From contig UQAQ01000065.1 in assembly GCA_900539115.1 (NCBI GenBank), positions 1 to 6,005 of the forward strand: 6,005 bases of DNA. Reading direction: 5' to 3'. The stretch is from an uncultured Roseburia sp. (GTDB taxonomy: Bacteria; Bacillota; Clostridia; Lachnospirales; Lachnospiraceae). The position numbers were made by a program, and so were the translations under genes. Position 1 is the stretch's first letter; every line of letters begins with the position of its first letter. The notes under the pieces were generated by a model that saw nothing but the letters and a program-made list of their open reading frames with translations, was not told the origin of the DNA and did no database searches. Shown one piece after another: positions 5,731 to 6,005 of this stretch.

Positions 5731-5970
5731 ATGCATATTCAAAGTTTATATATAAAAGATTTTAAGAATATTAAGGAGCAAACCTTTGACTTAAGCTCCC
5801 ATAATGGTTTAACTCTTTTAATCGGTAATAATGGGTGCGGAAAGAGTAATATATTGGAATGTATTAGTTCTATCTTTTGTAATCTATACCAAGGACGTGA
5901 ATCATTTGAAACAGACTTTACGATAAACTATGCTGAATTCAACTTGCAAATGCAACAGAATTCTGATTAA
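5731..5970 (+). CDS. N-terminal fragment of a RecF/SMC-like AAA ATPase, probably truncated
   Basis: The 79 residues begin MHIQSLYIKDFKNIKEQTFD, the classic first strand and FKNI/FRGF-type turn of RecF-, SMC- and OLD-like ATPases. A perfect Walker A P-loop follows, GNNGCGKS (residues 32-39), then the N-I-L-E-x-I helix. The frame ends in tandem TAA codons at 5968-5973. Members of this family are usually several hundred residues and need a distant signature motif, Walker B and often a TOPRIM nuclease domain, all absent here. The alternative +1 frame is open from before 5960 to the window end (reading ILINNLFKFFVWREV), so a frameshift cannot be excluded. The gene begins 30 bases after the 197-residue protein's stop, with no obvious terminator between. 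If full length elsewhere, it could be a defence ATPase cooperating with the operon; as seen here it is unlikely to be active. The ATG at 5731 fits the family N-terminus. Confidence 0.75.
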   Translation: MHIQSLYIKDFKNIKEQTFDLSSHNGLTLLIGNNGCGKSNILECISSIFCNLYQGRESFETDFTINYAEFNLQMQQNSD

Positions 5971-6005
5971 TAATTTGTTTAAATTTTTCGTTTGGCGTGA
6001 GGTAT

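Noticed and set aside
1..6005. tRNA, rRNA, CRISPR array or insertion-sequence ends
   Set aside because: No cloverleaf-like segment, spaced repeat array, transposase frame or paired terminal inverted repeats were found on reading either strand.

Overview
The window looks like accessory DNA from a Bacteroidales-type gut bacterium (Bacteroides, Parabacteroides, Alistipes or similar). Three things suggest this. The left-edge gene resembles the C-terminus of a Bacteroidetes conjugative-transposon TraN protein. One promoter matches the Bacteroidetes consensus exactly (TTTG, 19 bases, TAnnTTTG). Gene starts mostly lack strong Shine-Dalgarno sequences. The genus cannot be fixed from the sequence alone.

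Left part (1-1052), GC-rich by eye. It opens with the end of a probable traN on the plus strand. A strong hairpin terminator (301-328) separates this from a convergent minus-strand block. Read in minus-strand order, that block holds an unrecognised 114-residue protein, a parD antitoxin gene with a clear promoter and embedded palindromic operator, and a parE toxin gene cut to about 20 recognisable codons. The truncated parE ends exactly at the hairpin, so parD appears to be an orphan antitoxin.

Middle (1053-1289). The sequence turns AT-rich. It contains a possible 54-residue small ORF and a cluster of TTTTAT/ATAAAA half-sites just upstream of a regulator gene.

Right part (1290-6005). This is a compact plus-strand operon: an Xre-family regulator, a nuclease-methyltransferase fusion protein (744 aa), a two-TRD specificity subunit (HsdS), a 197-residue protein of unknown function with an Asn/Gln-rich linker, and the N-terminal 79 residues of a RecF/SMC-like ATPase that stops shortly after its Walker A motif. 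Genes are 5 nt apart, overlapping by 7 nt, 3 nt apart and 30 nt apart, so they are probably co-transcribed.

How it may work: the large protein carries an HsdR-type PD-(D/E)xK domain with a QxxxY motif in front of a gamma-type N6-adenine methyltransferase, and has no helicase/translocase. With the separate HsdS this resembles the BcgI-type layout (RM subunit plus S subunit) more than a classical three-gene type I system. The Xre protein may act as its controller. The two downstream genes could be extra components or separate cargo. The whole block is plausibly defence cargo carried by a conjugative element.
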